8,063 bases of DNA, taken from contig PMSZ01000509.1 in the NCBI GenBank assembly GCA_003168235.1, positions 1 to 8,063 on the forward strand, read 5' to 3'. Positions 1 to 6,686 of this stretch are shown piece after piece (positions within the stretch are counted from its first letter, which is position 1; each line of letters starts with the position of its first letter). A program made the translations under genes and the position numbers. This DNA comes from Acidobacteriaceae bacterium (GTDB taxonomy: Bacteria > Acidobacteriota > Terriglobia > Terriglobales > Acidobacteriaceae). The notes under the pieces were generated by a model. It did not search any database. It saw nothing but the letters and a program-made list of their open reading frames with translations, and was not told where the DNA came from.

Positions 1-1983
1 TTCAATCCGCCGCGCTACATGCGCTTGCTCGAACTGATTCCAACGCCGGAGGCGGATCAGACGGCAATCGATGCGGTCGCTCACTTTTGCGACGTGCGCC
101 TGGGCAAGGGAGTGGTGCTGGCCAAAGATACGCCCAATTTTATTGGCAACCGCATCGGCACCTTCTCCGTGCTCAACGTGATGCGGCTGATGCAGGAGAT
201 GGACCTGAGCGTGGAAGAAGTTGATGCGTTGACTGGCCAGGCCGTGGGGTGGCCGCGCTCGGCCACGTTCCGGACAATCGACCTCGTGGGGCTCGACGTT
301 CTGGGGCACGTCGTCGGGAACATGACGCAGAATGTGCGCGACGAACGCAGCGAGTTGCAGATTCCGGCGTTCTTTCGGCAGATGATCGAACACAAATGGC
401 TCGGCGATAAGACCAAAGGCGGCTTCTACAAGAAGGTCAAGAGCGCGGGTAAAGAAGACGAGCGAATGGCGATTAACTGGAAGACGCTGGAATATCGTCC
501 GCGGCAAAAGCCGAAATTTGCGGCGCTCGAAATGGCAAAAAACGTCGAGGATCCGGGAGCGCGCTTGCGCATGTTGCTCGGACTCGATGGCGGAGCGCTG
601 CAGAAGGCCGATAAGGCAACGACTTTTCTTTGGAGTTCGCTCTCCGATCTGTGGACTTATGCGGCCAATCGCATTCCTGAGATTTCTGATTCTGTCGTGG
701 AGATCGATCAGGCGATGCGGAACGGGTTCAGCTGGGAACTTGGTCCCTTTGAACTGTGGGACGCGGCGGGAGTGGAAGCAACCGTGGGACGGATGAAAAA
801 AGAAAATCATCCGGTCGCGGCAAATGTGGAGAAACTGCTCAGCTCCGGCCAGAAGTCGTGGTATGCGGATGACGCCAAGACGGCATCGGGTCGCAAGTAT
901 TTTGATTTGGCGTCGGCGGGATGGAAGCCGGTCGCAGTTCCCGAGGGAGTGTGGTCAGTTGAAGTCGCGATAAAAACGCGATCGAACGGCGTGGTCAAGA
1001 AAAATTCGGGAGCGTCGCTGGTTGACCTGGGCGATGGCGTGGGATGCATTCAGTTCCATTCGAAAATGAATGCGCTGGGCGCCGACATTATTTCGCTGAT
1101 TCTGCAAACGCTGAAGCCGGGCGGCCCAGGCGACGGCTTCGACGCTTTCGTTATCAGCAACGACGCGCAGAATTTCTCTGTGGGCGCGAACTTGATGTTG
1201 CTGCTCATGTCGGTGCAGGAAGAAGAGTGGGACGAGGTCGACATGGGGATTCGTCAGTTTCAGGGCATGACGCAGGCGATCAAATTTTCTCCGAAACCGG
1301 TGGTGAGCGCACCGTTTGGGCTCACGCTTGGCGGCGGTTGCGAAATTTCGCTGCACGCAGCGAGCCGGCAACCTCATGCCGAGCTTTACATGGGGCTGGT
1401 CGAAGTCGGAGTTGGTTTGCTTCCCGGTGGTGGTGGATGCAAGGAAATGCTGCTGCGCGCGGTTGACAGTGCGGCGTCGATTCGTCCCGACGGAAGGGGC
1501 GAATCGGTCGAAGTGATGGAGGCGATGAAAAAAGCGTTCGAGACGATTGCGACGGGGAAGGTCGGAACGTCGGCGGAGGAAGCTCGCGGCCTTGGATTTC
1601 TGTCGAGCTCGGACCGCATTACGATGAATCGCGAGCGCGTTCTCTCGGATGCGAAGACGCGCGCACTGGAACGGGTGCGTGCCGGATACGAGCCGCCGGT
1701 GATGCGGACGAACATTCCTGCTCAGGGCGAGAATATTCTGGCTGCGCTGAAGATGGGCGTTTACTTGATGCGGCAAGGCGAGTTCATCAGCGACCACGAA
1801 CTGAAACTGGGAACCAAGATCGCCGAGGTTCTTTGTGGAGGGAATGTGACTCCGGGAACGCCGGTCAGCGAACAATATCTGCTCGATCTGGAGCGAGAGG
1901 CGTTCAAGTCGCTGTGCGGCGAAAAGAAGACACAGGAACGAATTCAGTTCACGCTGAAGACAGGGAAGACGTTGAGGAATTAG
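1..1983 (+). CDS. fadN: 3-hydroxyacyl-CoA dehydrogenase/enoyl-CoA hydratase fusion (FadN type), 5' partial
   Basis: This bifunctional beta-oxidation enzyme hydrates trans-2-enoyl-CoA and oxidises the resulting 3-hydroxyacyl-CoA with NAD+. The frame is open from base 1 and begins FNPPRYM, the tail of the dehydrogenase HFFNP motif. The gene therefore starts upstream, and its NAD-binding domain and catalytic His lie outside the window. Numbering from the Met at base 19, the dehydrogenase C-terminal domain covers about 30-140 (DTPNFIGNRIG at 37-47), a second C-terminal-like half about 200-300, and a crotonase domain about 330-530. Both hydratase glutamates appear present: Glu442 in GGGCE and Glu462 in GLVEVG. 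The oxyanion-hole segment is NFSVGANL (385-392). The order dehydrogenase then hydratase is that of Bacillus FadN, the reverse of FadB/FadJ, and the tail ending GKTLRN also fits FadN. No thiolase or acyl-CoA dehydrogenase gene follows downstream. The family call is firm; the symbol is by architecture. Confidence 0.9.
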   Translation, partial: FNPPRYMRLLELIPTPEADQTAIDAVAHFCDVRLGKGVVLAKDTPNFIGNRIGTFSVLNVMRLMQEMDLSVEEVDALTGQAVGWPRSATFRTIDLVGLDVLGHVVGNMTQNVRDERSELQIPAFFRQMIEHKWLGDKTKGGFYKKVKSAGKEDERMAINWKTLEYRPRQKPKFAALEMAKNVEDPGARLRMLLGLDGGALQKADKATTFLWSSLSDLWTYAANRIPEISDSVVEIDQAMRNGFSWELGPFELWDAAGVEATVGRMKKENHPVAANVEKLLSSGQKSWYADDAKTASGRKYFDLASAGWKPVAVPEGVWSVEVAIKTRSNGVVKKNSGASLVDLGDGVGCIQFHSKMNALGADIISLILQTLKPGGPGDGFDAFVISNDAQNFSVGANLMLLLMSVQEEEWDEVDMGIRQFQGMTQAIKFSPKPVVSAPFGLTLGGGCEISLHAASRQPHAELYMGLVEVGVGLLPGGGGCKEMLLRAVDSAASIRPDGRGESVEVMEAMKKAFETIATGKVGTSAEEARGLGFLSSSDRITMNRERVLSDAKTRALERVRAGYEPPVMRTNIPAQGENILAALKMGVYLMRQGEFISDHELKLGTKIAEVLCGGNVTPGTPVSEQYLLDLEREAFKSLCGEKKTQERIQFTLKTGKTLRN

Positions 1984-1989
1984 AACTTA

Positions 1990-2019
1990 ATGCATAGATA
2001 GTGTCTCTATCATATGCAT
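1990..2019. repeat. Imperfect inverted repeat after fadN
   Basis: ATGCATAGATAG (1990-2001) pairs with CTATCATATGCAT (2007-2019) with a single bulged base and a 5-base loop. It begins 6 bases after the fadN stop. No T-run follows, so it is not a typical intrinsic terminator. A TTGACT box (2019-2024, 5 of 6 to the -35 consensus) abuts the right arm, so the repeat could equally be an operator for the downstream MazF-like frame. No convincing -10 box is present at 16-18 bases. Confidence 0.35.
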
Positions 2020-2068
2020 TGACTCTACGTCATGTGCTATGCAGTATGTTTGTTGTGAGGTGATGTCT

Positions 2069-2191
2069 ATGGCGTATGTGGAACCAGCTACGGTTTGGGC
2101 CCCAAAAGCGTCGATTCGTTGTTCCACCGAATGCCAATCCGTTCTCTACCCTCCTTCGAAAGACCCGCCCCGCTATCGTCCTCAGCAATAA
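2069..2191 (+). other. Short 40-codon frame with the best ribosome-binding site in front of the mazF-like gene
   Basis: A good Shine-Dalgarno sequence, GAGGTG (2057-2062), sits 6 bases before the ATG at 2069. This ATG opens a different frame from the MazF-like protein. The frame encodes 40 residues beginning MAYVEPATVWAPK, with a later SVLYPP, and ends at TAA 2189-2191 inside the MazF-coding frame. From memory, unverified, small bacterial hypothetical proteins of about 60-80 residues start with MAYVxPxxVxSPK and continue to a VLY segment. If that is right, this is the 5' end of such a gene joined to a MazF fragment. Alternatively it is a chance frame, and MazF is translated from 2076 with a 13-base spacing. 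Confidence 0.3.
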
Positions 2192-2426
2192 TGCCGCGAA
2201 TGCCGCATTAAACCGAGTGATCGTCGTTCCGCTCACCAGTCGAACGGAGAAACTCTATCCCGGCGAAGCGATGGTCACGATTAACGGCGAGCAGAGCAAG
2301 GCGAAGGCCGACAAGATCGCGACCGCTTCTAAACAAAGACTGTGCAATAAGGCCGGAAGTCTCTCCTCCGCCGATTTGGCGGCTGTGGAGAAAGCCGTGC
2401 TTCTTCAGTCAGGCATTCACCGTTGA
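2076..2426 (+). CDS. MazF/PemK-like toxin, orphan, N-terminus degenerate or truncated
   Basis: MazF/PemK toxins are sequence-specific endoribonucleases that cut mRNA and are normally neutralised by an antitoxin encoded just upstream. The 116-residue product shows the family core: KTRPAIVLSN (29-38), RVIVVPLTS after it, then a KADKIATASKQRL segment matching the family D-Q/K-I-x-T strand, and a C-terminal helix near LSSADLAAVEKAV. The total length is normal. However, the usual first strand (RGDVxxVxFxP) is not recognisable: residues 1-20 look unrelated and similarity starts only near NPFSTLLRKTRP. The only ATG well placed after the Shine-Dalgarno is in another frame (2069). No antitoxin-sized gene lies between fadN and this frame. 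I infer an orphan and probably inactive relic, though a divergent functional toxin cannot be excluded. Confidence 0.55.
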   Translation: MWNQLRFGPQKRRFVVPPNANPFSTLLRKTRPAIVLSNNAANAALNRVIVVPLTSRTEKLYPGEAMVTINGEQSKAKADKIATASKQRLCNKAGSLSSADLAAVEKAVLLQSGIHR

Positions 2427-2429
2427 GCC

Positions 2430-2445
2430 GTGTGCTCCAGCGCAC
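2430..2445. terminator. Weak hairpin between convergent mazF-like and doxX genes
   Basis: GTGTGC (2430-2435) and GCGCAC (2440-2445) form a 6-bp stem with one G-U pair and a TCCA loop, within the 31-base gap between the two convergent stop codons. It has no flanking T-run on either strand, so it is at best a weak shared terminator. Confidence 0.2.
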
Positions 2446-2457
2446 AGCCATGCCGAC

Positions 2458-2895
2458 TTATTTTGAGAGTGCCCGGTCCACAGAGAACGCGCCCGCCCCT
2501 CGCAACAACAGTGCCGCAGCTATGGCGATCGCCAGCAGATGGTATTCGAATCCCTCACCTTTCTGGGTTCCCATCCAGTTCATGAAGAAACCGTTGGGCA
2601 GGTGAACCATGAAGATGGCCCCGATCATCTCGACGCCGATGCCGAGAGCGGCGATGCGGGTGAGTAGGCCGACGATCAGGCCGAGGCCGCCGAAGAATTC
2701 GGTGCAGATAATCAAAAATGCGACGGGAGCGGGCATTCCCATGTGTTCAAAGAATCCCATGGTGCCGTGAAAACCGAAGCCGCCAAACCAGCCCAACATT
2801 TTTTGCGCTCCGTGGGCGAAAAACACGATTCCGAGTACCAGCCGCAGGGTCGTCAACGCCACGTCGTTGCTTGTAGTCATCAGCTTCTTTGCCAT
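2458..2895 (-). CDS. DoxX family integral membrane protein
   Basis: This 145-residue protein belongs to the DoxX/DoxD-like family of small four-helix membrane proteins. Some members are subunits of thiosulfate:quinone oxidoreductase or partner with redox enzymes; most have no proven function. It shows the family hallmarks in order: a first helix with HGAQKMLGWFGG (28-39), a second helix with TEFFGGLGLIVGLLTR (65-80), a third ending in MVHLPNGFFMNW (96-107), and a fourth helix (about 117-133) followed by GAGAFSVDRAL. Four hydrophobic segments can be placed at about 12-30, 56-76, 82-100 and 117-133. The start is fixed by a strong Shine-Dalgarno, AGGAGGA on the minus strand (complement of 2898-2904), two bases before the ATG side of the spacer. 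No thiosulfate-oxidation or redox partner gene lies beside it. It appears to be transcribed alone from a promoter with a palindromic operator (2951-2966). Confidence 0.88.
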   Translation of the reverse strand: MAKKLMTTSNDVALTTLRLVLGIVFFAHGAQKMLGWFGGFGFHGTMGFFEHMGMPAPVAFLIICTEFFGGLGLIVGLLTRIAALGIGVEMIGAIFMVHLPNGFFMNWMGTQKGEGFEYHLLAIAIAAALLLRGAGAFSVDRALSK

Positions 2896-2922
2896 AGTTC
2901 CTCCTGAGGATTCGACGGCTCC

Positions 2923-2932
2923 GATTGTACCG
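2923..2932 (-). promoter_or_regulatory. CGGTACAATC box upstream of doxX
   Basis: On the minus strand CGGTACAATC lies 28-37 bases before the doxX start. TACAAT matches the -10 consensus at 5 of 6 positions. The identical 10-mer occurs in the same orientation upstream of the M28 peptidase gene (6728-6737), which supports a shared promoter element. No good -35 box is seen at the standard distance. Confidence 0.35.
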
Positions 2933-2950
2933 CCGCCGAGATTCCAAAAT

Positions 2951-2966
2951 TGTCGTTATAACGACA
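2951..2966. promoter_or_regulatory. Perfect 16-bp palindrome, probable operator of doxX
   Basis: TGTCGTTATAACGACA is its own reverse complement over all 16 bases. It sits 56-71 bases upstream of the doxX start, adjacent to a perfect minus-strand TATAAT (2966-2971), so a bound protein would cover the likely transcription start. With the alternative -10 box at 2924-2929 it would instead cover the -35 region. Either placement fits a dimeric repressor. No regulator gene is present in the window to pair with it. Confidence 0.6.
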
Positions 2967-2971
2967 TTATA
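2966..2971 (-). promoter_or_regulatory. Candidate -10 box (TATAAT) for doxX
   Basis: The plus-strand ATTATA reads TATAAT on the minus strand, a perfect -10 hexamer. A 4-of-6 -35 match (TCGCCA, complement of 2988-2993) lies 16 bases further upstream. The rest of the 275-base spacer between doxX and the GAF gene (2896-3170) shows no gene that I can support. Confidence 0.4.
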
Positions 2972-3170
2972 GTTCGATTCCCTACCCTGGCGACAGGATG
3001 CAGTTTTCCTGACGCGCGATTTGGGCTTGGCCGAGAATGCGGCTTGTCAGGGCCAGTCGAGACCGGCGTGGCGTGCTCAACAGGTGAACATCCGTCGTAA
3101 CGTGGCGAACGGGCGAAACCATCATAAAATACCGGGTAATTCGCTGTGTTTGAGGGGGATTCCGGGCTGA

Positions 3171-3671
3171 ATGTCTAGCTACGAAGAGTTGTTGCAGGAA
3201 TTCGAAGTGCACGCGCGTTCGGCGGCGGGGTTAGAACCGCTGATGGAGTACATCGCTGAGCGTCTTCATGCGCGGACGACGCGGTATAACTGGGTGGGCT
3301 TTTATTTCATGGAGGAGCCGGCCTTTGACGCCCTGGTGCTAGGACCACATGCCGGCAGTTTTCAGCCGACGCTGCGGATTCCGTTGAACAAAGGATTATG
3401 CGGAGCGGCCGCAACGAGCGGAAAGACGGTGGCGATCAATGATGTTGCGAACGATCCGCGGTACCTAGGGTCAGACCTGGTGAAGTCGAATATGGTGGCG
3501 CCGATTTTCGTGAAAGGGCGAGTGATGGCGGAGATTTGTATTGAGAGCTATTTCGCGGATACTTTCACTCCAGCGGAACAGCGGTTCATCGAGTCGTGCG
3601 CGGGGCTGGTTGGACGGTATATGGAAACAGGGGCCGCGGCCTCGGCGATGGGTGCGAGCGGAGGGCATTAG
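3171..3671 (+). CDS. GAF domain protein related to free-methionine-(R)-sulfoxide reductase, catalytic Cys absent
   Basis: The 166-residue soluble protein is essentially a single GAF domain. YNWVGFYFM (39-47), LVLGP (55-59), RIPLNKGLCGAAATSGKT (69-86) and NDVANDPRYLGSD (90-102) follow the order seen in the free-methionine-(R)-sulfoxide reductase (fRMsr, MsrC/YebR) subfamily, which is about this length. That enzyme uses three cysteines, Cys84, Cys94 and Cys118 in E. coli, with Cys118 catalytic. Here only the Cys94 equivalent, Cys77, remains: the first position is in QPTLRIP and the catalytic position falls at about Gly100. Reductase activity is therefore unlikely, and ligand sensing or another role is more probable. 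Cys123 and Cys143 are not at the known sites. A GAGGGGG Shine-Dalgarno (3152-3158) lies 12 bases before the ATG, rather far. A TAAAAT (3125-3130) may be a -10 box, without a clear -35. Confidence 0.8.
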   Translation: MSSYEELLQEFEVHARSAAGLEPLMEYIAERLHARTTRYNWVGFYFMEEPAFDALVLGPHAGSFQPTLRIPLNKGLCGAAATSGKTVAINDVANDPRYLGSDLVKSNMVAPIFVKGRVMAEICIESYFADTFTPAEQRFIESCAGLVGRYMETGAAASAMGASGGH

Positions 3672-3695
3672 CCGTTCACCGAGAAACTGGATCCT

Positions 3696-3728
3696 GGCCT
3701 AGACAGTGCGCTTCCAGCGTCTAAGGCC
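3696..3728. terminator. Hairpin between convergent GAF and marC-like genes
   Basis: GGCCTAGAC (3696-3704) pairs with GTCTAAGGCC (3719-3728), leaving one unpaired A; CGC/GCG inside can extend the stem around a TTCCA loop. It lies midway in the 113-base gap between two convergent stop codons, where a bidirectional terminator is expected. The absence of a clear T-run on either side lowers confidence. Confidence 0.4.
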
Positions 3729-3784
3729 TTCCTCAAAAAGGACCGATTCCATGCAACCCCCGAAGCGCCGCTCTGCCTCTGAGT

Positions 3785-4432
3785 TCACCGTCCGAATTGC
3801 GCCAGGCCGTCCCATACTAACTGCACGGCTATCGCGAGAATCAGAAATCCAAAAATGCGGTTGATGGCGCCTACGGTACCGGGGCCGAGGCGCTTGACGA
3901 ACGGGCCTCCGAGGCGCAGGCAGAGATAAACGGCGAGGCCGAGCGCGATGATTCCGATCACCATTCCCAGATAAGAAAGAAGACTGTCGGCGTCGGCAGC
4001 CAGGCCCATGACAACGCCGATTGAGCCGGGACCGGAAAGCATGGGCATGGCCATGGGCGTGAGCGAAATGTCGGGCTTGGTCAGGGCCTCGCTGTGTTCT
4101 TCAACGGTCATGCGGCTGGAGCCGGTCACCATGCCCCAGGCCGTATTCGCGACGATCAATCCGCCGGCAATTTTCAATACGGGCAGCGAAATGCCGAAGA
4201 AGTTCAAGACGAAGCGGCCAAAGAACATGAAGACGACAAGGATGGCGATGACGTAAAGCGCTGTCTTCAGGGCGGTGCTGCGACGCTCCTCAGGCGCGAA
4301 ATCGGCGGTGAGAGTAAAGAAAACGGGGATGCCGCCGAGGGGGTTGACGATGGGGAGAAGTGCAAGGAATGTCTCCGTCGCCGCGGTGGGCAATTCGTGC
4401 AGCAGATGCGGGATTGCCAAGGGAGTAATCAT
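3785..4432 (-). CDS. MarC family integral membrane protein
   Basis: This 215-residue protein belongs to the MarC/UPF0056 family of six-helix inner-membrane proteins. The family is sometimes called NAAT transporters after an archaeal amino-acid transporter; E. coli MarC itself has no settled function. Conserved segments are FLALLPIVNPLGGIPVFF (22-39), the helix around GGLIVANTAWGM (90-101), TPMAMPMLSGPGSIGVVM (125-142) and the final helix NRIFGFLILAIAVQL (191-205). The length is typical for the family. The reading frame stays open upstream to 4693, but the extra 87 residues are Arg-rich, non-hydrophobic and overlap the peptidase gene, so I start at the ATG at 4430-4432, just before the first hydrophobic segment. 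No good Shine-Dalgarno precedes it. It lies 86 bases downstream of the peptidase gene on the same strand and may be co-transcribed. Nothing links the two functionally beyond a loose amino-acid/peptide theme. Confidence 0.87.
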   Translation of the reverse strand: MITPLAIPHLLHELPTAATETFLALLPIVNPLGGIPVFFTLTADFAPEERRSTALKTALYVIAILVVFMFFGRFVLNFFGISLPVLKIAGGLIVANTAWGMVTGSSRMTVEEHSEALTKPDISLTPMAMPMLSGPGSIGVVMGLAADADSLLSYLGMVIGIIALGLAVYLCLRLGGPFVKRLGPGTVGAINRIFGFLILAIAVQLVWDGLAQFGR

Positions 4433-4505
4433 AAGGATCTGGTCTCGGGTCAACCGGATGCCGGGACATCGAAAACCAATTCTGATACTGGCTTGTTGGC
4501 GACTG

Positions 4506-4537
4506 ACTCGATCGAACTTTAGCGGTATTGATCGAGT
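4506..4537. repeat. 8-bp inverted repeat across the peptidase stop codon
   Basis: ACTCGATC (4506-4513) and GATCGAGT (4530-4537) are perfect inverted copies separated by 16 bases that contain the peptidase stop codon (4519-4521). The large loop and lack of a T-run make it a poor terminator. It could form a weak stem at the end of the peptidase message, before the marC-like gene. The rest of the 86-base spacer (4433-4518) shows nothing further. Confidence 0.25.
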
Positions 4538-6672
4538 ACCGCCGCGGCGCGGTTCAAAGCGGCTGCTAGCGCCTTGATTTGTTTTTCGGTACGAGGCAGA
4601 TCTCGCGCAGCGATCGCTTCGCTCACGCCGGGAATCACCACGGCGGCATATCCGGTGTACTGTCCGGGAGCGTAAATGGCGTGGTGGTACCAAGGACGGT
4701 TGGGCAGTCCTTCCGGGATCAGCAGCGCACGCTCGGCTTCGCGAAGTTTGGCGTTCATCTGGTCGGGCGCGGCGGGCATCTTGCGCTGCTTTTGCAGCAT
4801 TCTCGCACCGGCTTCCTGCAGACGGTGGGCGGCGCCGACGGCGGCGGAGAAGTCTGGGCCCTTATCTGCGAAACGGTCTTTACTTTTGTTTTTCGCGGTT
4901 TCGATATAGGCAAGAATTTCTTTGCCGTAACTCTCGTAATCATAGGGAAGAACGTCGGCGTTTGACATGCGCAGCAACTCTAATCCGTAAACGCGCGACA
5001 TTTGCTGTTCGTAAAGAAAATCGGGATCGGCGAATTTCTTGAACCACGCGAAATCGTCGAACGTGGAGTGATAAACGCCGTAATCGCCTCCCGAGCTGAT
5101 GTCGGTGGAAGGCACGCCGAGATGCTGCAGGAATACTGTGTAATCGGAACCGCTGCCGAGATCACCGACGGGCACGTCGGTTTGCGCGGCATTCGGAGGC
5201 GCGTGGAAAGTCGCAGTTTCCCCGGAATGGTCGCTTTCGGCACCTGGCGCAGTCACTTTTTTCCACGCATCGTAAACAGTGCCGCCTTGTGGCGATGGCA
5301 CGGACTTTGTGATTTCGCGGATAAACTCTTTTAGGCTGGGAGTGCCGGAAGCTCCAAACTTTTTGCCGGCGACGGCGACGTCCATATTGAAATAAGCGGC
5401 GGCGTTGGCCAGGTCTTGCGCGTGGTCTTCACCCCATTCGGTGGAACCGATCAGACCCTCTTCTTCCGCGTCCCAACTTCCGATAACGATCGTGCGTTTG
5501 GGCTTCCATCCGGACTTGAGCAGTTCGCCGAGGCCGTGGACGGTCTCAAGCATCGCGGCCGTACCGCTGTTAGGATCGACCGCTCCGTAGACCCAAGCAT
5601 CGCGGTGATTGCCTGCAACGACCCATTCGTCGGGCGAGGAAGTGCCGCGAATTTTGCCGATGACATCCCAGATAGTGCGGTACTGGTAATCCTGTTTGAG
5701 GTGCATTTTCACTTTCGAAGGACCGGGACCGACGTGGTAGGTAAAAGGCAACGCTCCCTGCCACTCGCGCGGGGATTGCGGACCGCCGAGATGCTCGAGA
5801 ATGGGTGAAGCGTCGGCATACGAAAGCGGCGTAACGGGAATCTTCGGCATCTGTTCGGATTCGGCGGGCGACACGCGTTTGGAATCTGGCAGATTTGGAG
5901 TGGATGCGATGCCGGGCGTGGTGGGATCGCCGGCAAACTGAAACATGAAGCCGACCGATCCGCGCTGCACGCCGCTGGCGGGACGCCATGGCCCTTTCGG
6001 ATACGCGTCACCGCGGTAGTAGCCATCGTCTTTCGGGTCGGAATAGATCAGGACTCCGGCGGCACCACGTTCCTGCGCTACGAATGCCTTTACTCCACGA
6101 AAATTTTCGCCGTAGCGAACAATGACGATTTTGCCGCGCACATCGACGTTCATCTGCTTGAGTCTGTCGAAGTCATCGGGCGAACCGTAGTTGGCATAGA
6201 CCACTTGCGCCTCGGCATCACCCGAAGGCGACATGCCGTTGTAAGGAGTGACGACGCGCGGATCGTCCTGATAAGGATCGCCGTCAACGTGCTCGCGGCG
6301 CGGGCCGTGCATTTCCACTCCGGCTGGCTCAGTCATGTCGACGCGGATTTCTGCTGGATAGTTGAACCACACTTTGTATTCGACGATTTCGGTGTCGAGG
6401 CCGGCCTCGCGAAACTTCTTGGCTACGTATTCGGCAGTTGCCTTATCTTCGGGAGAGCCCGCGATGTGTGGGGCTTCGGTCAGGATGCGCAGGTGGTCTT
6501 CGGCGAGGCGGGGATCGGGCACGGCGATGAATTTCTTTTCGACGTCGCGCTCGGTGGCGGCATCGCGAAAACCAGTGACAGGAGCGTTGTCCGGGCCGCC
6601 GGTCTGATTGAATGCCCGCGGGGTCGAAACCAGCAGCACGAAGAACAGAACCACACCTGAAAGAAGTTTCAT
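4519..6672 (-). CDS. Secreted M28 zinc peptidase, glutamate carboxypeptidase II-like architecture
   Basis: The 717-residue protein has the fold order of human GCPII/PSMA: N-terminal part of the M28 domain (about 50-110), protease-associated domain (about 150-300), M28 catalytic core (about 330-560) and transferrin-receptor-like dimerisation domain (about 590-717). Residues 1-20 form a Sec-type signal peptide (hydrophobic 3-15, no lipobox Cys), so it acts outside the cytoplasm. The two-zinc site is complete: His356 (NHRDAW), Asp366 (VDPNSG), Glu403 as base and Glu404 as ligand (WDAEEEG), Asp431 (FNMD) and His535 (VYHSTFDD). By hand alignment, the PSMA arginine patch (Arg463, Arg534, Arg536) and Lys699 are not kept (Ala441, Asp524, Ser526, Gly674), so glutamate-specific cleavage is not supported. 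A general amino- or dipeptidase role is likelier. AAGGAG (complement of 6677-6682) lies 4 bases before the chosen ATG; a longer frame to 6801 would overlap the methyltransferase. Confidence 0.9.
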   Translation of the reverse strand: MKLLSGVVLFFVLLVSTPRAFNQTGGPDNAPVTGFRDAATERDVEKKFIAVPDPRLAEDHLRILTEAPHIAGSPEDKATAEYVAKKFREAGLDTEIVEYKVWFNYPAEIRVDMTEPAGVEMHGPRREHVDGDPYQDDPRVVTPYNGMSPSGDAEAQVVYANYGSPDDFDRLKQMNVDVRGKIVIVRYGENFRGVKAFVAQERGAAGVLIYSDPKDDGYYRGDAYPKGPWRPASGVQRGSVGFMFQFAGDPTTPGIASTPNLPDSKRVSPAESEQMPKIPVTPLSYADASPILEHLGGPQSPREWQGALPFTYHVGPGPSKVKMHLKQDYQYRTIWDVIGKIRGTSSPDEWVVAGNHRDAWVYGAVDPNSGTAAMLETVHGLGELLKSGWKPKRTIVIGSWDAEEEGLIGSTEWGEDHAQDLANAAAYFNMDVAVAGKKFGASGTPSLKEFIREITKSVPSPQGGTVYDAWKKVTAPGAESDHSGETATFHAPPNAAQTDVPVGDLGSGSDYTVFLQHLGVPSTDISSGGDYGVYHSTFDDFAWFKKFADPDFLYEQQMSRVYGLELLRMSNADVLPYDYESYGKEILAYIETAKNKSKDRFADKGPDFSAAVGAAHRLQEAGARMLQKQRKMPAAPDQMNAKLREAERALLIPEGLPNRPWYHHAIYAPGQYTGYAAVVIPGVSEAIAARDLPRTEKQIKALAAALNRAAAVLDQYR

Positions 6673-6686
6673 GACGCTCCTTATTT

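Noticed and set aside
955..1875. 306-codon open frame on the minus strand inside fadN
   Set aside because: The product is Arg/His-rich with no recognisable domain and lies wholly antisense to well-conserved crotonase coding sequence; it is a frame shadow of a GC-rich gene.
2896..3170. Small RNA or riboswitch in the doxX/GAF spacer, including CCTGAC...GTCAGG near 3009-3052
   Set aside because: Only a 6-bp pairing with a long loop was found and no conserved riboswitch core or terminator is recognisable.
2982..3212. Minus-strand 76-codon frame between doxX and the GAF gene
   Set aside because: It overlaps the start of the GAF gene, has no ribosome-binding site or domain I recognise, and covers the likely promoter region.
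3171..3671. Naming the GAF protein msrC (free-methionine-(R)-sulfoxide reductase)
   Set aside because: The catalytic cysteine position is not Cys, so the enzyme name is not supported.
4433..4693. N-terminal extension of the MarC-like protein to 302 residues
   Set aside because: The added 87 residues are Arg-rich and would overlap the 3' end of the peptidase gene, whereas MarC proteins begin just before the first hydrophobic segment.
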